From positions 1 to 58,349 of the forward strand of contig CAJXRD010000014.1 of assembly GCA_913058295.1 (NCBI GenBank): 58,349 bases of DNA, read 5' to 3'. Below, in pieces: positions 27,426 through 36,095 of the stretch; within the stretch, counting starts at the first letter, position 1, and every line of letters begins with the position of its first letter. Below the pieces are notes generated by a model. It worked only from the letters and a program-made list of their open reading frames with translations, searched no databases and was not told the DNA's origin. Source of the stretch: an uncultured Flavobacteriales bacterium. Lineage in GTDB: Bacteria > Bacteroidota > Bacteroidia > Flavobacteriales > Flavobacteriaceae. A program made the translations under genes and the position numbers.

Positions 27426-28868
27426 TTAAAAACTTGCACTTCCAGGGAAACGTGGGTAAGGAATTACATCTCTAATATTGCCCATTCCTGTTACAAATTG
27501 TACCATACGTTCAAATCCTAAACCAAAACCACTATGTACAGCAGTTCCGTATTTTCTTAAATCTAAATACCAGTCTAACTCTTCTTCATCAATGTTAAGT
27601 TCCGCCATTTTTTGCCTTAAAATATCGTAACGCTCTTCTCTTTGTGAACCTCCTGCAATTTCTCCAATCCCTGGGAATAATACATCCATTGCTCTAACAG
27701 TTTTTCCGTCATCATTAAGGCGCATATAGAATGCTTTAATATTAGCTGGATAATCAAATAATATTACTGGACATTTAAAATGTTTTTCTACCAAATATCG
27801 TTCGTGTTCGCTTTGTAAATCGGCTCCCCATTCTTCGATAATGTATTTGAATTTTTTCTTTTTATTAGGCTTGCAATTTTTAAGAATGTCAATCGCTTCG
27901 GTATAAGAAACTCTTTTAAAATTATTTTCGGTGATAAACTGAAGCTTTTCCTGTAAAGCCATTTCACTACGTTCAATTTGAGGCTTCCCTTTTTCTTCCT
28001 GTAATAATCTGTTTTCTAAAAATGCTAAGTCATCCTTGCAGTTTTTAAGCGCATAATCCACTACATATTTGATAAAATCTTCCGCTAAATCCATATTTCC
28101 GTCTAAATCACAAAAAGCCATTTCTGGTTCTATCATCCAAAATTCTGCTAAATGGCGAGAAGTATTAGAGTTTTCTGCACGAAATGTTGGTCCGAAAGTA
28201 TATATTTTACCTAGACCCATAGCATAAGTCTCTCCTTCTAATTGTCCACTTACAGTAAGATTGGTTTCTTTCTCGAAAAAATCTTTTTTGTAATCCACAT
28301 TTCCTTCTTCATCTAAAGGAGGGTTTTTAGGGTCCAGAGTAGTTACTCGAAACATTTCTCCAGCTCCTTCCGCATCACTACCAGTAATAATAGGGGAGTG
28401 TAAATAATTAAATCCATTTTTTTGAAAATACTCATGAACGGCAAATGATAATTTTGATCTTGTCCGCATAATAGCACTAAAGGTATTGGTACGAATACGT
28501 AAATGAGCTTGCTCTCTCAACTTTTCAAGAGAATGTCTTTTAGGTGAAAGGATCGTTAATTTTACTTCTTCAGGGTCTGCTTCTCCAAGTATAGTAACCT
28601 TAGATACTTGTATCTCTACAGATTGTCCTTGTCCTTTACTTTCTACCAGAATACCAGCAATATTTAATGCGGCACCAACGGTTATTTTTTTAAGAATCTC
28701 TTCATCAAAATTTTCAAAATCAATTACACATTGAATATTATTAATAGTAGAACCATCGTTTAAGGCAATAAAACGGTTACTTCTAAAAGCTCTAACCCAT
28801 CCGTTAATGATAACTTCATTTGGGCTTGGATCGCTTTGTAATAAATCTAATATACTTAATTGTTGCAT
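27426..28868 (-). CDS. asnS: Asparaginyl-tRNA synthetase
   Basis: A 480-residue class II asparaginyl-tRNA synthetase. The N-terminal OB-fold anticodon domain spans about 1-110 (IINGWVRAFRSNRFIALNDG). The catalytic domain has motif 2 (FGPTFRAENSNTSRHLAEFWMIEPE) and motif 3 near the end (GFGLGFERMVQFVTGMGNIRD, RFPG). Length is normal. A promoter match lies just upstream (28888-28917). With aspS at the window start, the organism charges Asn directly rather than only through transamidation. Confidence 0.97.
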   Translation of the reverse strand: MQQLSILDLLQSDPSPNEVIINGWVRAFRSNRFIALNDGSTINNIQCVIDFENFDEEILKKITVGAALNIAGILVESKGQGQSVEIQVSKVTILGEADPEEVKLTILSPKRHSLEKLREQAHLRIRTNTFSAIMRTRSKLSFAVHEYFQKNGFNYLHSPIITGSDAEGAGEMFRVTTLDPKNPPLDEEGNVDYKKDFFEKETNLTVSGQLEGETYAMGLGKIYTFGPTFRAENSNTSRHLAEFWMIEPEMAFCDLDGNMDLAEDFIKYVVDYALKNCKDDLAFLENRLLQEEKGKPQIERSEMALQEKLQFITENNFKRVSYTEAIDILKNCKPNKKKKFKYIIEEWGADLQSEHERYLVEKHFKCPVILFDYPANIKAFYMRLNDDGKTVRAMDVLFPGIGEIAGGSQREERYDILRQKMAELNIDEEELDWYLDLRKYGTAVHSGFGLGFERMVQFVTGMGNIRDVIPYPRFPGSASF

Positions 28869-28887
28869 GATTGTTTTTTTGAAAGGG

Positions 28888-28917
28888 TAAAGATACTTTT
28901 TAGATATAAAAACACAA
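28888..28917 (-). promoter_or_regulatory. Probable asnS promoter
   Basis: Minus-strand TTG (28917-28915), 19-nt spacer and TATCTTTA (28895-28888) match the Bacteroidetes consensus except for the last base (A for G). It occupies the 51-nt gap between the MMPL-type gene and asnS, about 20 nt before the ATG. Confidence 0.55.
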
Positions 28918-28919
28918 AC

Positions 28920-31319
28920 TTAATTCTCTTGTGTGTCGTCTAAATCTGTTTCTGTTAATATTTTTATTGTTGGTTTTTTTAAGGTTTGTTTATTCGCAAT
29001 ACTTCGTTCTAAGGATAAAAGTAGTGATGGAAGCAACACTAAGTTTGCTAACATTGCAAATAAAAGGGTAATAGACACTAAGATTCCTAAGGCTACAGTT
29101 CCGCCAAAACTTGAAATAGCAAAAACTGAAAACCCGAAAAATAAAACGATAGAGGTATAAAGCATACTTACTCCAGTTTCTCTAAGTGCGGCATATACAG
29201 ATTTTTTAATTTTCCAATGATTGGCAATTAACTCCTGTCTATATTTAGCTAAAAAATGTATGGTATCATCTACTGAAATACCAAATGCAATACTAAACAC
29301 TAATATGGTTGAAGGTTTTATGGGGACTCCAATAAATCCCATTAAACCTGCAGTTATGATTAATGGAAGTAGGTTAGGTATAATAGAAACTAATATCATT
29401 TTAAAACTTCGAAACATCCAAGCCATAAATAAGGCTATTAATAATATAGCTAGTGAAAGGGAAAGAAAGAGATTATTTACTAAGAATTTAGTTCCTTTTT
29501 GAAATACTATAGTCTTACCGGTAAGCAATACATTATAACGTTCTTTAGGAAATAACCTATCTATTTTTATCCTTAAATCTTCTTCTATTCGGTCAAACCT
29601 TTCGGTTTTTGTGTCTTTCATAAAAGTGGTAATACGGGCATATTGTCCAGTACTATCCACATAATTATCTAAAAAATTTGTATTATTTGAACTACTCTTG
29701 GCATAGGATAATAAAAAAGCACGTTCTTGACTATTGGGTAATTGATAATAATCAGGATTGTTATTATAGTAGGCTTGTTTGGAAAATTTCACCAATTCAA
29801 CTACAGAAAGTGATTTCGAAAGTTCTGGGATTTCATTGATATAATCTTGCAATTCATCCATTCTTTTCAAAGTAGCAAGACTCATTACTCCTTTTTTTCG
29901 CTTTGTATCTATATAAATCTCTAAAGGCAAAATTCCTTCAAACTCACTTTCAAAAAACTTTATATCACTAAAGAACTCTGTCTTCTGAGGCATATCTTCA
30001 ATAATACTTCCTGATATTCTAATATTAAAAATTCCAATAATACTCGCGCAAAGGATTATAACAGCTGTAATGTAAATACCAACCCTATGGTATCTTACGG
30101 TATGTTCTGTCCAATCTACAAACTTGTTAACCCATTGTTTATTTAAATGTTTTAGATGCTTGTTTTTAGGTGTAGACATAAAACTATAAGCAATAGGAAT
30201 AATAAGTAGGCTTAATAGAAATATAGCGATGATGTTGATGGAAGCTACAATACCAAATTCTTTTAAAAGTTTACTGTCGGTTAATATAAATGTTGCAAAA
30301 CCAGATGCAGTAGTAAAGTTGGTCATTAAAGTAGCGTTACCAACTTTTGTAATAACCCGTTGTAATGATTTAGCTTGATTACCGTGAAGCTTTATTTCTT
30401 GTTGGTATTTATTGATAAGGAAAATACAATTAGGTATCCCAATAACAATAATAAGAGGAGGAATTAAAGCAGTAAGGACAGTAATTTCATAATGTAACAA
30501 ACCTAAAATACCAAAGGCCCACATCACCCCAATTATAACAGTGAAAATCGATATAAGTGTTGCTCTGTAGGATCTAAAGAAAAAGAAAAACAAAAGAGAT
30601 GTTATCAATAGGGCTGCACCTACAAACATGCCTATTTCATCTATGATGTTCTGTGCATTAAGAGTCCGGATATAAGGCATTCCTGAAACATAAACATTTA
30701 AGCCAGTTTCTTTTTCAAAATCATCTATTATTGGAATTAGATCATTAATTACAAAGTCTCTTCTTTCTGAAGTATTTATAATATCTTTTTTGAGATAGAT
30801 GGCCGATCTAACAGATTTTTTATTCGGACTGTAAACCAGACCTTCATAAAAAGGAAGCCTATTGAAAAGGTCATATTTAAATTTTGATAAAGATTCCTTA
30901 GTTAAAATAGAATCTTTAATTAATGGGACTAACTTAAAAGCAGTAGTGTCTTTTCTTTTTTCTAATTGCTTTAAATCACCAATAGAAATAGTGAAATCTA
31001 CTTCATCATAAGTATTTATTTTTTCAGCTAATTGTGTCCAAGAATTAAATTTATTGGGCTCAAATAGCAGAGAGTCTTTTATGCCAAGGATGATTAAATT
31101 TCCTTCTTCTCCAAATTTATCTACAAAGGTTTTATATTCTAAATTTATTTCATGTTCGTCAGGAAGTAAATTTGCTTCTGTGGTAGAAAAGCGCATATTT
31201 TTCCATTGCATTGCTAATGCCACAGTAATACCGGCAATAACAAGAAGCAAAAAGATACGGTTACGCAATATAAAACGTGCTATCGTATTCCAAAACCCTA
31301 TGCTAAATAGTTTGTTCAA
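28920..31319 (-). CDS. MMPL/HAE3-type RND superfamily membrane protein
   Basis: A 799-residue RND-superfamily protein with about 12 TM segments in two repeats. TM1 is near 19-38 and a large periplasmic loop lies at 40-225. Five TM follow with the sterol-sensing-like block (VIGVMWAFGILGLL, IGIPNCIFLINKYQQ), then a second loop (about 430-620) and a second TM block (FSIAFGISVDDTIHFLAKYRQE). Such proteins export lipids or hydrophobic compounds without an AcrA/TolC set. There is no adaptor nearby. A -7-like TACATTTG (31372-31365, minus strand) lies 46 nt before the ATG. Substrate unknown. Confidence 0.9.
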   Translation of the reverse strand: MNKLFSIGFWNTIARFILRNRIFLLLVIAGITVALAMQWKNMRFSTTEANLLPDEHEINLEYKTFVDKFGEEGNLIILGIKDSLLFEPNKFNSWTQLAEKINTYDEVDFTISIGDLKQLEKRKDTTAFKLVPLIKDSILTKESLSKFKYDLFNRLPFYEGLVYSPNKKSVRSAIYLKKDIINTSERRDFVINDLIPIIDDFEKETGLNVYVSGMPYIRTLNAQNIIDEIGMFVGAALLITSLLFFFFFRSYRATLISIFTVIIGVMWAFGILGLLHYEITVLTALIPPLIIVIGIPNCIFLINKYQQEIKLHGNQAKSLQRVITKVGNATLMTNFTTASGFATFILTDSKLLKEFGIVASINIIAIFLLSLLIIPIAYSFMSTPKNKHLKHLNKQWVNKFVDWTEHTVRYHRVGIYITAVIILCASIIGIFNIRISGSIIEDMPQKTEFFSDIKFFESEFEGILPLEIYIDTKRKKGVMSLATLKRMDELQDYINEIPELSKSLSVVELVKFSKQAYYNNNPDYYQLPNSQERAFLLSYAKSSSNNTNFLDNYVDSTGQYARITTFMKDTKTERFDRIEEDLRIKIDRLFPKERYNVLLTGKTIVFQKGTKFLVNNLFLSLSLAILLIALFMAWMFRSFKMILVSIIPNLLPLIITAGLMGFIGVPIKPSTILVFSIAFGISVDDTIHFLAKYRQELIANHWKIKKSVYAALRETGVSMLYTSIVLFFGFSVFAISSFGGTVALGILVSITLLFAMLANLVLLPSLLLSLERSIANKQTLKKPTIKILTETDLDDTQEN

Positions 31320-31474
31320 ATTAAGAGATTAATGATGTAAGTTTCCCCAAAAACCAGAGAGCTGCAAATGTATTAAATTAGGAGTAACTATATAGCTTAA
31401 TGCCTATTAAAAGTGTAAATAGTTGATTATGAAAATACAAAATAAGAAACAAGAAGTTAATTGAATAGGCTTTA

Positions 31475-32029
31475 CTATACGGTCATGATTTCTTTTTCCT
31501 TAGCTGCTAAAGAATTCTCTATTTTATGAATATGATTATCGGTCATTTTCTGAACATCCATCTCTAGATTTTTTAATAAATCTTCAGAGATATCTAATTT
31601 TTTAAGCTCGTTGTTTGCATTTTTACGGTCATTACGGACACCAATTTTAGTGTCTTCACCTTCCGCTTTTGTTTGCTTTACCAATTCGATTCTTCGTTCT
31701 TCAGTTAATGGCGGAACATTGATGATTATACTTTCACCATTATTCATTGGATTAAAACCAAGGTTTGCAATATGTATTCCTTTTTCAATTTCTGGGATCA
31801 AAGTTTTTTCCCAAGGCTGAATTGTAATGGTCATTCCGTCAGGAGTAGAAACATTAGAAACTTGATGAATAGGAGTAGGAGTTCCATAATAATCCACCAT
31901 CACACCAGAAACCATAGAAGGAGTTGCTTTTCCTGCTCTAATATTTAATAATTTTTTTTCTAGGTGAACTAAGGCGTTATCCATCGCCTCTTTAGTACTG
32001 TCTATAATAAATTTTGCTTCTTCGTCCAT
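31475..32029 (-). CDS. frr: Ribosome recycling factor
   Basis: A 184-residue ribosome recycling factor that, with EF-G, splits post-termination ribosomes. It has the normal family length and conserved blocks: LLNIRAGKATPSMVSGVMVDYYG, MTITIQPWEKTLIPEIEKGI, and the helical C-terminus with IGVRNDRKNANNELKKL. It follows pyrH by 26 nt on the same strand, the widely conserved pyrH-frr pair. Confidence 0.97.
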   Translation of the reverse strand: MDEEAKFIIDSTKEAMDNALVHLEKKLLNIRAGKATPSMVSGVMVDYYGTPTPIHQVSNVSTPDGMTITIQPWEKTLIPEIEKGIHIANLGFNPMNNGESIIINVPPLTEERRIELVKQTKAEGEDTKIGVRNDRKNANNELKKLDISEDLLKNLEMDVQKMTDNHIHKIENSLAAKEKEIMTV

Positions 32030-32055
32030 GACTATAATTCTTTAATTTTCACTAA

Positions 32056-32763
32056 TTACATATTTACTTTGGTTCCTATATTTTCCCCTGAAACTACTTT
32101 TAATAAATTCCCTCTGGTATTCATATCAAAAACTACAATTGGTAAATGATTTTCTTGACTTAATGTAAAAGCAGTAGTATCCATCACCTTTAACCCTTTT
32201 TTAAGAACATCTTCAAAGCTAATAAAATCAAATTTAGTTGCTTTTGAATCCTTTTCAGGATCACTAGTATAGATTCCATCTACTCGAGTTCCTTTTAAAA
32301 TAACATCTGCTTTAATTTCAATAGCTCTTAAAACAGCTGCAGAATCGGTAGTAAAGTATGGGTTTCCAGTTCCTCCACCAAATATAACAACTCTACCTTT
32401 TTCTAAATGCCTTAAAGCTCTACGTCTAATAAAAGGCTCTGCTACTTCATTAATTTTTATGGCACTTTGTAGTCGAGTAGGAATCCCTTCATCTTCTAAA
32501 GCACCTTGTAATGCAAGCCCATTAATAACGGTTGCTAACATGCCCATATGATCTCCTTGTACACGATCCATACCTTTGCTAGCACCTGCTAAACCTCTAA
32601 AAATATTACCGCCACCAATTACAATAGCAATTTCAACACCTTTGTCGATTAATTGTTTAATGTCTTCGGCATATTCTTTAAGACGGTCTGGATCAATGCC
32701 ATATTGGCGATTTCCCATTAATGCTTCTCCAGATAGTTTTAAAAGTATTCTTTTGTAATGCAT
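32056..32763 (-). CDS. pyrH: UMP kinase
   Basis: A 235-residue bacterial UMP kinase (amino acid kinase fold) that phosphorylates UMP to UDP for pyrimidine nucleotide synthesis. Conserved blocks are the N-terminal [22 protein letters not shown] with the phosphate-binding loop, [15 protein letters not shown], and [17 protein letters not shown]. It is cotranscribed with frr and separated from tsf by a terminator, so it uses its own promoter in the 128-nt gap. Confidence 0.97.
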   Translation of the reverse strand: MHYKRILLKLSGEALMGNRQYGIDPDRLKEYAEDIKQLIDKGVEIAIVIGGGNIFRGLAGASKGMDRVQGDHMGMLATVINGLALQGALEDEGIPTRLQSAIKINEVAEPFIRRRALRHLEKGRVVIFGGGTGNPYFTTDSAAVLRAIEIKADVILKGTRVDGIYTSDPEKDSKATKFDFISFEDVLKKGLKVMDTTAFTLSQENHLPIVVFDMNTRGNLLKVVSGENIGTKVNM

Positions 32764-32781
32764 AGCAGATTTTTACAAACA

Positions 32782-32808
32782 CAAAAATAAAGAAAAAATT
32801 TGAGCCAA
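32782..32808 (-). promoter_or_regulatory. Possible pyrH-frr promoter
   Basis: On the minus strand TTG (32808-32806) and TATTTTTG (32789-32782) are separated by 16 nt, slightly short of the 17-23 consensus. The -7 box is perfect and lies 18 nt before the pyrH ATG, downstream of the tsf terminator. Confidence 0.5.
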
Positions 32809-32832
32809 GGTTTGTAGAAAACAGGGAATAAT

Positions 32833-32867
32833 AAAAAAACCGTTTCAAATTAATTTGAAACGGTTTT
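32833..32867 (-). terminator. Intrinsic terminator after tsf
   Basis: A long perfect palindrome (AACCGTTTCAAATTA / TAATTTGAAACGGTT) is followed on the minus strand by T7. It begins 24 nt after the tsf stop codon. Confidence 0.92.
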
Positions 32868-32891
32868 GTGATATGTGTAATCTAAATTTTG

Positions 32892-33854
32892 TTATCCTAA
32901 GGTAACTCTTTCAAAAGATACTACTTCATTACTATTAGCCGTTACATAATCCGCAACGCTTTGTTTTTCGTCTTTAATGAAGTTTTGATCCAATAGACAT
33001 TTTTCTTGATCTAAAGTTGTGTTATCAGAGATATAACGCTCCAATTTTCCAGGTAAAATTTTATCCCAAATTTGTTCTGGCTTACCTTCCGCTTTTAACT
33101 CTTCTTGCAAACGTACTTTTGTTGCTTCTAAAACCTCATCGGTTAATTGAGCTCTTGAAATAAATTCAGGTACATTAATTAGGTGTTTTCCTAAACGTCC
33201 TCTTTCTATATTATCTTTTTCAATTGCAGCAATTCTAGCTTCCGTTTCAAGAGTGATAAAATTAGCGTCAAAATCTTTATAAGATAAAGTAGTTGCTCCC
33301 ATAGAAGCTACTTGCATTGCTACATCTCTAGATACTCCTGTTGCGCTATCTGTAGAATTAGATAATCCAACTAAAGCAGCAATTTTGTTTCCGTGAATAT
33401 AAGAACCTACAAAAGGAGCTTCTAATTTTTTGAAATCGTTTAATTGTACTTTTTCACCAATAACTCCGGTTTGTTCAATCAACTTTTCTTCGACAGTTAT
33501 TCCACCAAAATCAGCATTTAAAAACTCTTCTTTGTTGTTATAGCTTATTGCTAAATCTGCAAGTTGTGTTGCAAGCGCAACAAAATCATCATTTTTACCA
33601 ACAAAATCAGTTTCACAACCTAATACGATTAAAACACCTTCTGTATTTGAGTCATTTACTTTAGCGATTGCAGCACCTTCGTTAGAATCTCTATCCGCTC
33701 TTTTATCTGCGATTTTCTGACCTTTTTTACGTAAGATTGCTACTGCTCCATCAAAATCACCTTCAGCTTCAACTAATGCATTTTTACAATCCATCATTCC
33801 GGCCCCTGTGGTGTCTCTAAGTTTTTTTACTTCTGCGGCTGTTATTTTTGCCAT
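32892..33854 (-). CDS. tsf: Elongation factor Ts
   Basis: A 320-residue EF-Ts, the nucleotide exchange factor for EF-Tu. The N-terminal UBA-like region is typical (KITAAEVKKLRDTTGAGMMDCKNALVEAEGDF). TDFVGKND (EF-Tu contact) and the dimerisation and C-terminal modules follow (EGKPEQIWDKILPGKLERY). It follows rpsB, but an imperfect terminator stands between them, so tsf may be partly read-through from rpsB. Confidence 0.97.
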   Translation of the reverse strand: MAKITAAEVKKLRDTTGAGMMDCKNALVEAEGDFDGAVAILRKKGQKIADKRADRDSNEGAAIAKVNDSNTEGVLIVLGCETDFVGKNDDFVALATQLADLAISYNNKEEFLNADFGGITVEEKLIEQTGVIGEKVQLNDFKKLEAPFVGSYIHGNKIAALVGLSNSTDSATGVSRDVAMQVASMGATTLSYKDFDANFITLETEARIAAIEKDNIERGRLGKHLINVPEFISRAQLTDEVLEATKVRLQEELKAEGKPEQIWDKILPGKLERYISDNTTLDQEKCLLDQNFIKDEKQSVADYVTANSNEVVSFERVTLG

Positions 33855-33882
33855 GATATTAAAATTTTAAGTTTTGTATTAA

Positions 33883-33932
33883 TAAAAAAAGCCGTTTAAG
33901 TTATTCAATTAAGAGTAAAATCAAACGACTTT
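33883..33932 (-). terminator. Weak intrinsic terminator/attenuator between rpsB and tsf
   Basis: On the minus strand AAAGTCGTTT (33932-33923) pairs with AAACGGCTTT (33897-33888) through one G-U, enclosing a 25-nt loop and followed by T7. The wide loop suggests partial termination, which would set the S2 to EF-Ts ratio. Confidence 0.65.
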
Positions 33933-33953
33933 TAATTTCTTTTCAATTTCGTT

Positions 33954-34808
33954 TTATTCTTCTTCAGAACTTACTGTTTCTTCTTTTTTAGAAGTTTCAG
34001 TTTTAGCATCCGTAGACGCTGCAGTTACTCTTTTACGAGTTGTCTTTTTCTCTGGTGCTGCAACCTCTTCTTTCTTAGCCTCTGGTGCTTTTTCAGAATT
34101 GTCTTTTGCTCCTTTTCTTTCAGCAAGACCTTCAATAACAGCGTTAGAAACACTTGTCATGATTTTATCGATAGATTTTGAAGCATCATCGTTAGAAGGT
34201 ATAACGTAATCAATTACATTAGGATCACTGTTAGTATCTACCATTGCAAATATTGGAAGTTTTAATTTTAAAGCTTCAGCAACTGCAATGTGCTCACGAG
34301 TTGTATCTACTACAAATAAAGCTGCTGGAAGGCGACTCATATCTGAAATAGAACCTAAGTTTTTCTCTAATTTAGCACGAGTACGATCTACTGCTAATCT
34401 TTCTTTTTTAGATAGTGTGTTAAAAGTACCGTCTTCTTTAGAACGATCTATAGAAGCCATTTTCTTAACTGCTTTTCTAATAGTTACGAAATTAGTAAGC
34501 ATTCCACCAGGCCATCTTTCAGTAATGTAAGGCATGTTAGCGGCTTTTGCTTTTTCAGCAACAATGTCTTTTGCTTGTTTTTTAGTAGCTACGAAAAGAA
34601 TTTTTCTACCACTAGCTGCAATCTTACGTAAAGCTTCATTTGCTTCATCCAATTTTGCAGTGGTTTTGTAAAGATTGATAATGTGGATTCCATTACGCTC
34701 CATATAGATATACGGTGCCATGTTTGGATTCCATTTTCTTGTTAGGTGACCAAAGTGTACACCTGCGTCTAGTAAGTCTTTGACTTCCTGATTGTTTTTG
34801 TTTGCCAT
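33954..34808 (-). CDS. rpsB: 30S ribosomal protein S2, with charged C-terminal tail
   Basis: A 284-residue S2. The core (about 1-228) is standard: LLDAGVHFGHLTRKWNPNM, ERWPGGMLTNF, PAALFVVDTTREHIAVAEAL and the Asp-rich DTNSDPNVIDYVIPSNDDA. The last 55 or so residues are a low-complexity Lys/Glu/Ala/Thr tail (EAKKEEVAAPEKKTTRKRV) absent from E. coli S2. It lies downstream of rplM-rpsI after a structured 203-nt spacer and upstream of tsf. Confidence 0.97.
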   Translation of the reverse strand: MANKNNQEVKDLLDAGVHFGHLTRKWNPNMAPYIYMERNGIHIINLYKTTAKLDEANEALRKIAASGRKILFVATKKQAKDIVAEKAKAANMPYITERWPGGMLTNFVTIRKAVKKMASIDRSKEDGTFNTLSKKERLAVDRTRAKLEKNLGSISDMSRLPAALFVVDTTREHIAVAEALKLKLPIFAMVDTNSDPNVIDYVIPSNDDASKSIDKIMTSVSNAVIEGLAERKGAKDNSEKAPEAKKEEVAAPEKKTTRKRVTAASTDAKTETSKKEETVSSEEE

Positions 34809-34868
34809 TTTTGTAATAGTTTACTTTCTTGTGTTATTATAGATAGCAACCAATTCATTATGAATATG

Positions 34869-34995
34869 GTTTAGATGCTAAACTAACTCTCCGTCTCTCG
34901 GAGTAACAGCTTTTTAATAAATGTTGTCGAAATAAATTCGACGTATATAAAAGAACGATACAAAACATCGAAATGGCATCGAAAGATACCATTTC
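34869..34995 (-). ncRNA. Structured spacer/leader RNA upstream of rpsB
   Basis: The rpsI-rpsB gap contains several inverted repeats. On the minus strand, 34995-34970 forms an 11-bp hairpin (GAAATGGTATC / GATGCCATTTC with one G-U) capped by TTTC. It is followed by CGAT/ATCG (34970-34956), GTCGAA/TTCGAC (34942-34926), CTCCG/CGGAG (34903-34889) and GTTTAG/CTAAAC (34883-34869). None is followed by a T-run, so these are not plain terminators. The array fits an autoregulatory ribosomal-protein leader or an RNA processing site; this is inference. Confidence 0.5.
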
Positions 34996-35011
34996 AAGTT
35001 CTGTGTAATTT

Positions 35012-35398
35012 TTAACGTTTTGAGAATTGAAATTTCTTACGAGCTTTCTTCTGTCCGAATTTCTTACGCTCAACCATTCTAGGGTCTCTAGTTAATAAAC
35101 CTTCTGGTTTAAGTATAGACCTGTTTTCTTCGTTAAGTTCGCACATTGCACGAGAAATTGCTAAACGTATTGCTTCTGCTTGTCCTGTAGTACCACCACC
35201 ATGAACGTTTGCAGTTATATCAAAACTTTTTAAATTATCTGTTAACGATAATGGTTGCATTACTTTATATTGTAATGTACCAGTCGTAAAGTAATTTTCA
35301 AGATCACGTTTGTTGATAGTGATTTTTCCTTTTCCTTTAGAAATATAAACACGGGCAACCGCATTTTTTCTTCTACCTATTTTATGAATTACGTCCAT
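35012..35398 (-). CDS. rpsI: 30S ribosomal protein S9
   Basis: A 128-residue S9. It begins with IGRRKNAVARVYISKGKGKI and contains VHGGGTTGQAEAIRLAISRA. It ends in the basic tail GQKKARKKFQFSKR, which reaches the ribosomal P site. Its start overlaps the rplM stop by one base (TAATG), the universal rplM-rpsI coupling. Confidence 0.98.
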   Translation of the reverse strand: MDVIHKIGRRKNAVARVYISKGKGKITINKRDLENYFTTGTLQYKVMQPLSLTDNLKSFDITANVHGGGTTGQAEAIRLAISRAMCELNEENRSILKPEGLLTRDPRMVERKKFGQKKARKKFQFSKR

Positions 35399-35853
35399 TA
35401 CTTTTTGTTGTTAAGGTTAAAGGTTGTTGGTTTTTGTGCTTCTTGACCGTGATCAGTTCCAACATATACTTTTAGATTTCTGAATAAAACTGCTCCTAAT
35501 TTATTTTTAGGTAACATTCCTTTTACAGATTTCTCTACAAGTCTTGTAGGATCCTTGTCAAATAACTCTCTAGAAGTAAGACTTCTTTGTCCACCTGGGT
35601 AACCGGTATGTCTTATATAAGACTTGTTTTCCCATTTGTTTCCGCTAAGAGTAACCTTATCAGCGTTAATAATAATTACGTTATCACCGCAATCTACGTG
35701 AGGGGTGAAATTAGGTTTGTGTTTGCCACGAAGTAATATTGCAACTTCACTTGCAAGACGACCCAATGCTTGCCCGTCCGCATCTACTAATAACCACTCT
35801 TTATTTACAGTGTTTTTGTTAGCAGATACTGTTTTGTAACTTAATGTATCCAT
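35398..35853 (-). CDS. rplM: 50S ribosomal protein L13
   Basis: A 151-residue L13, first gene of the ribosomal operon here. Conserved blocks are WLLVDADGQALGRLASEVA, LRGKHKPNFTPHVDCGDNVI, and KMLPKNKLGAVLFRNLKVYVG-like (GMLPKNKLGAV here). A full consensus promoter lies 88 nt upstream (35942-35971). Confidence 0.98.
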   Translation of the reverse strand: MDTLSYKTVSANKNTVNKEWLLVDADGQALGRLASEVAILLRGKHKPNFTPHVDCGDNVIIINADKVTLSGNKWENKSYIRHTGYPGGQRSLTSRELFDKDPTRLVEKSVKGMLPKNKLGAVLFRNLKVYVGTDHGQEAQKPTTFNLNNKK

Positions 35854-35941
35854 TTAGTTCTTTGTCAAATTGTTAATTAATCATTGTTTTTGCCTAATTA
35901 AAGACATTTTTCTCTATTACAGACTATGCTTTAGAGGGGTG

Positions 35942-35971
35942 CAAATGTAATACTATTTAATTGAATAACAA
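35942..35971 (-). promoter_or_regulatory. Promoter of the rplM-rpsI(-rpsB-tsf) operon
   Basis: Minus-strand TTG (35971-35969), a 19-nt spacer and TACATTTG (35949-35942) match the Bacteroidetes consensus completely. The predicted start near 35935 leaves a 5' untranslated region of about 80 nt that contains CTCTA / TAGAG (35928-35904) and could host L13 control. Confidence 0.78.
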
Positions 35972-36095
35972 ACGGTCGCGTTTTTATTTTTTCTGAATTA
36001 AACGAGTTGTTTTATAAAGTTAAATTTCTCATAATTATAGGGCAAACTGTAACATAATTATGAAATTTAGGTCTCTTATGAAACCATCAATCAAA

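Noticed and set aside
34858-35073. 71-codon minus-strand frame between rpsI and rpsB
   Set aside because: It overlaps the 3' end of rpsI in another frame and runs through hairpin-rich spacer; no protein features.
36060-36095. Earlier ATG for the DUF5916 protein
   Set aside because: It places 12 extra residues before an otherwise standard signal peptide; possible but less likely.
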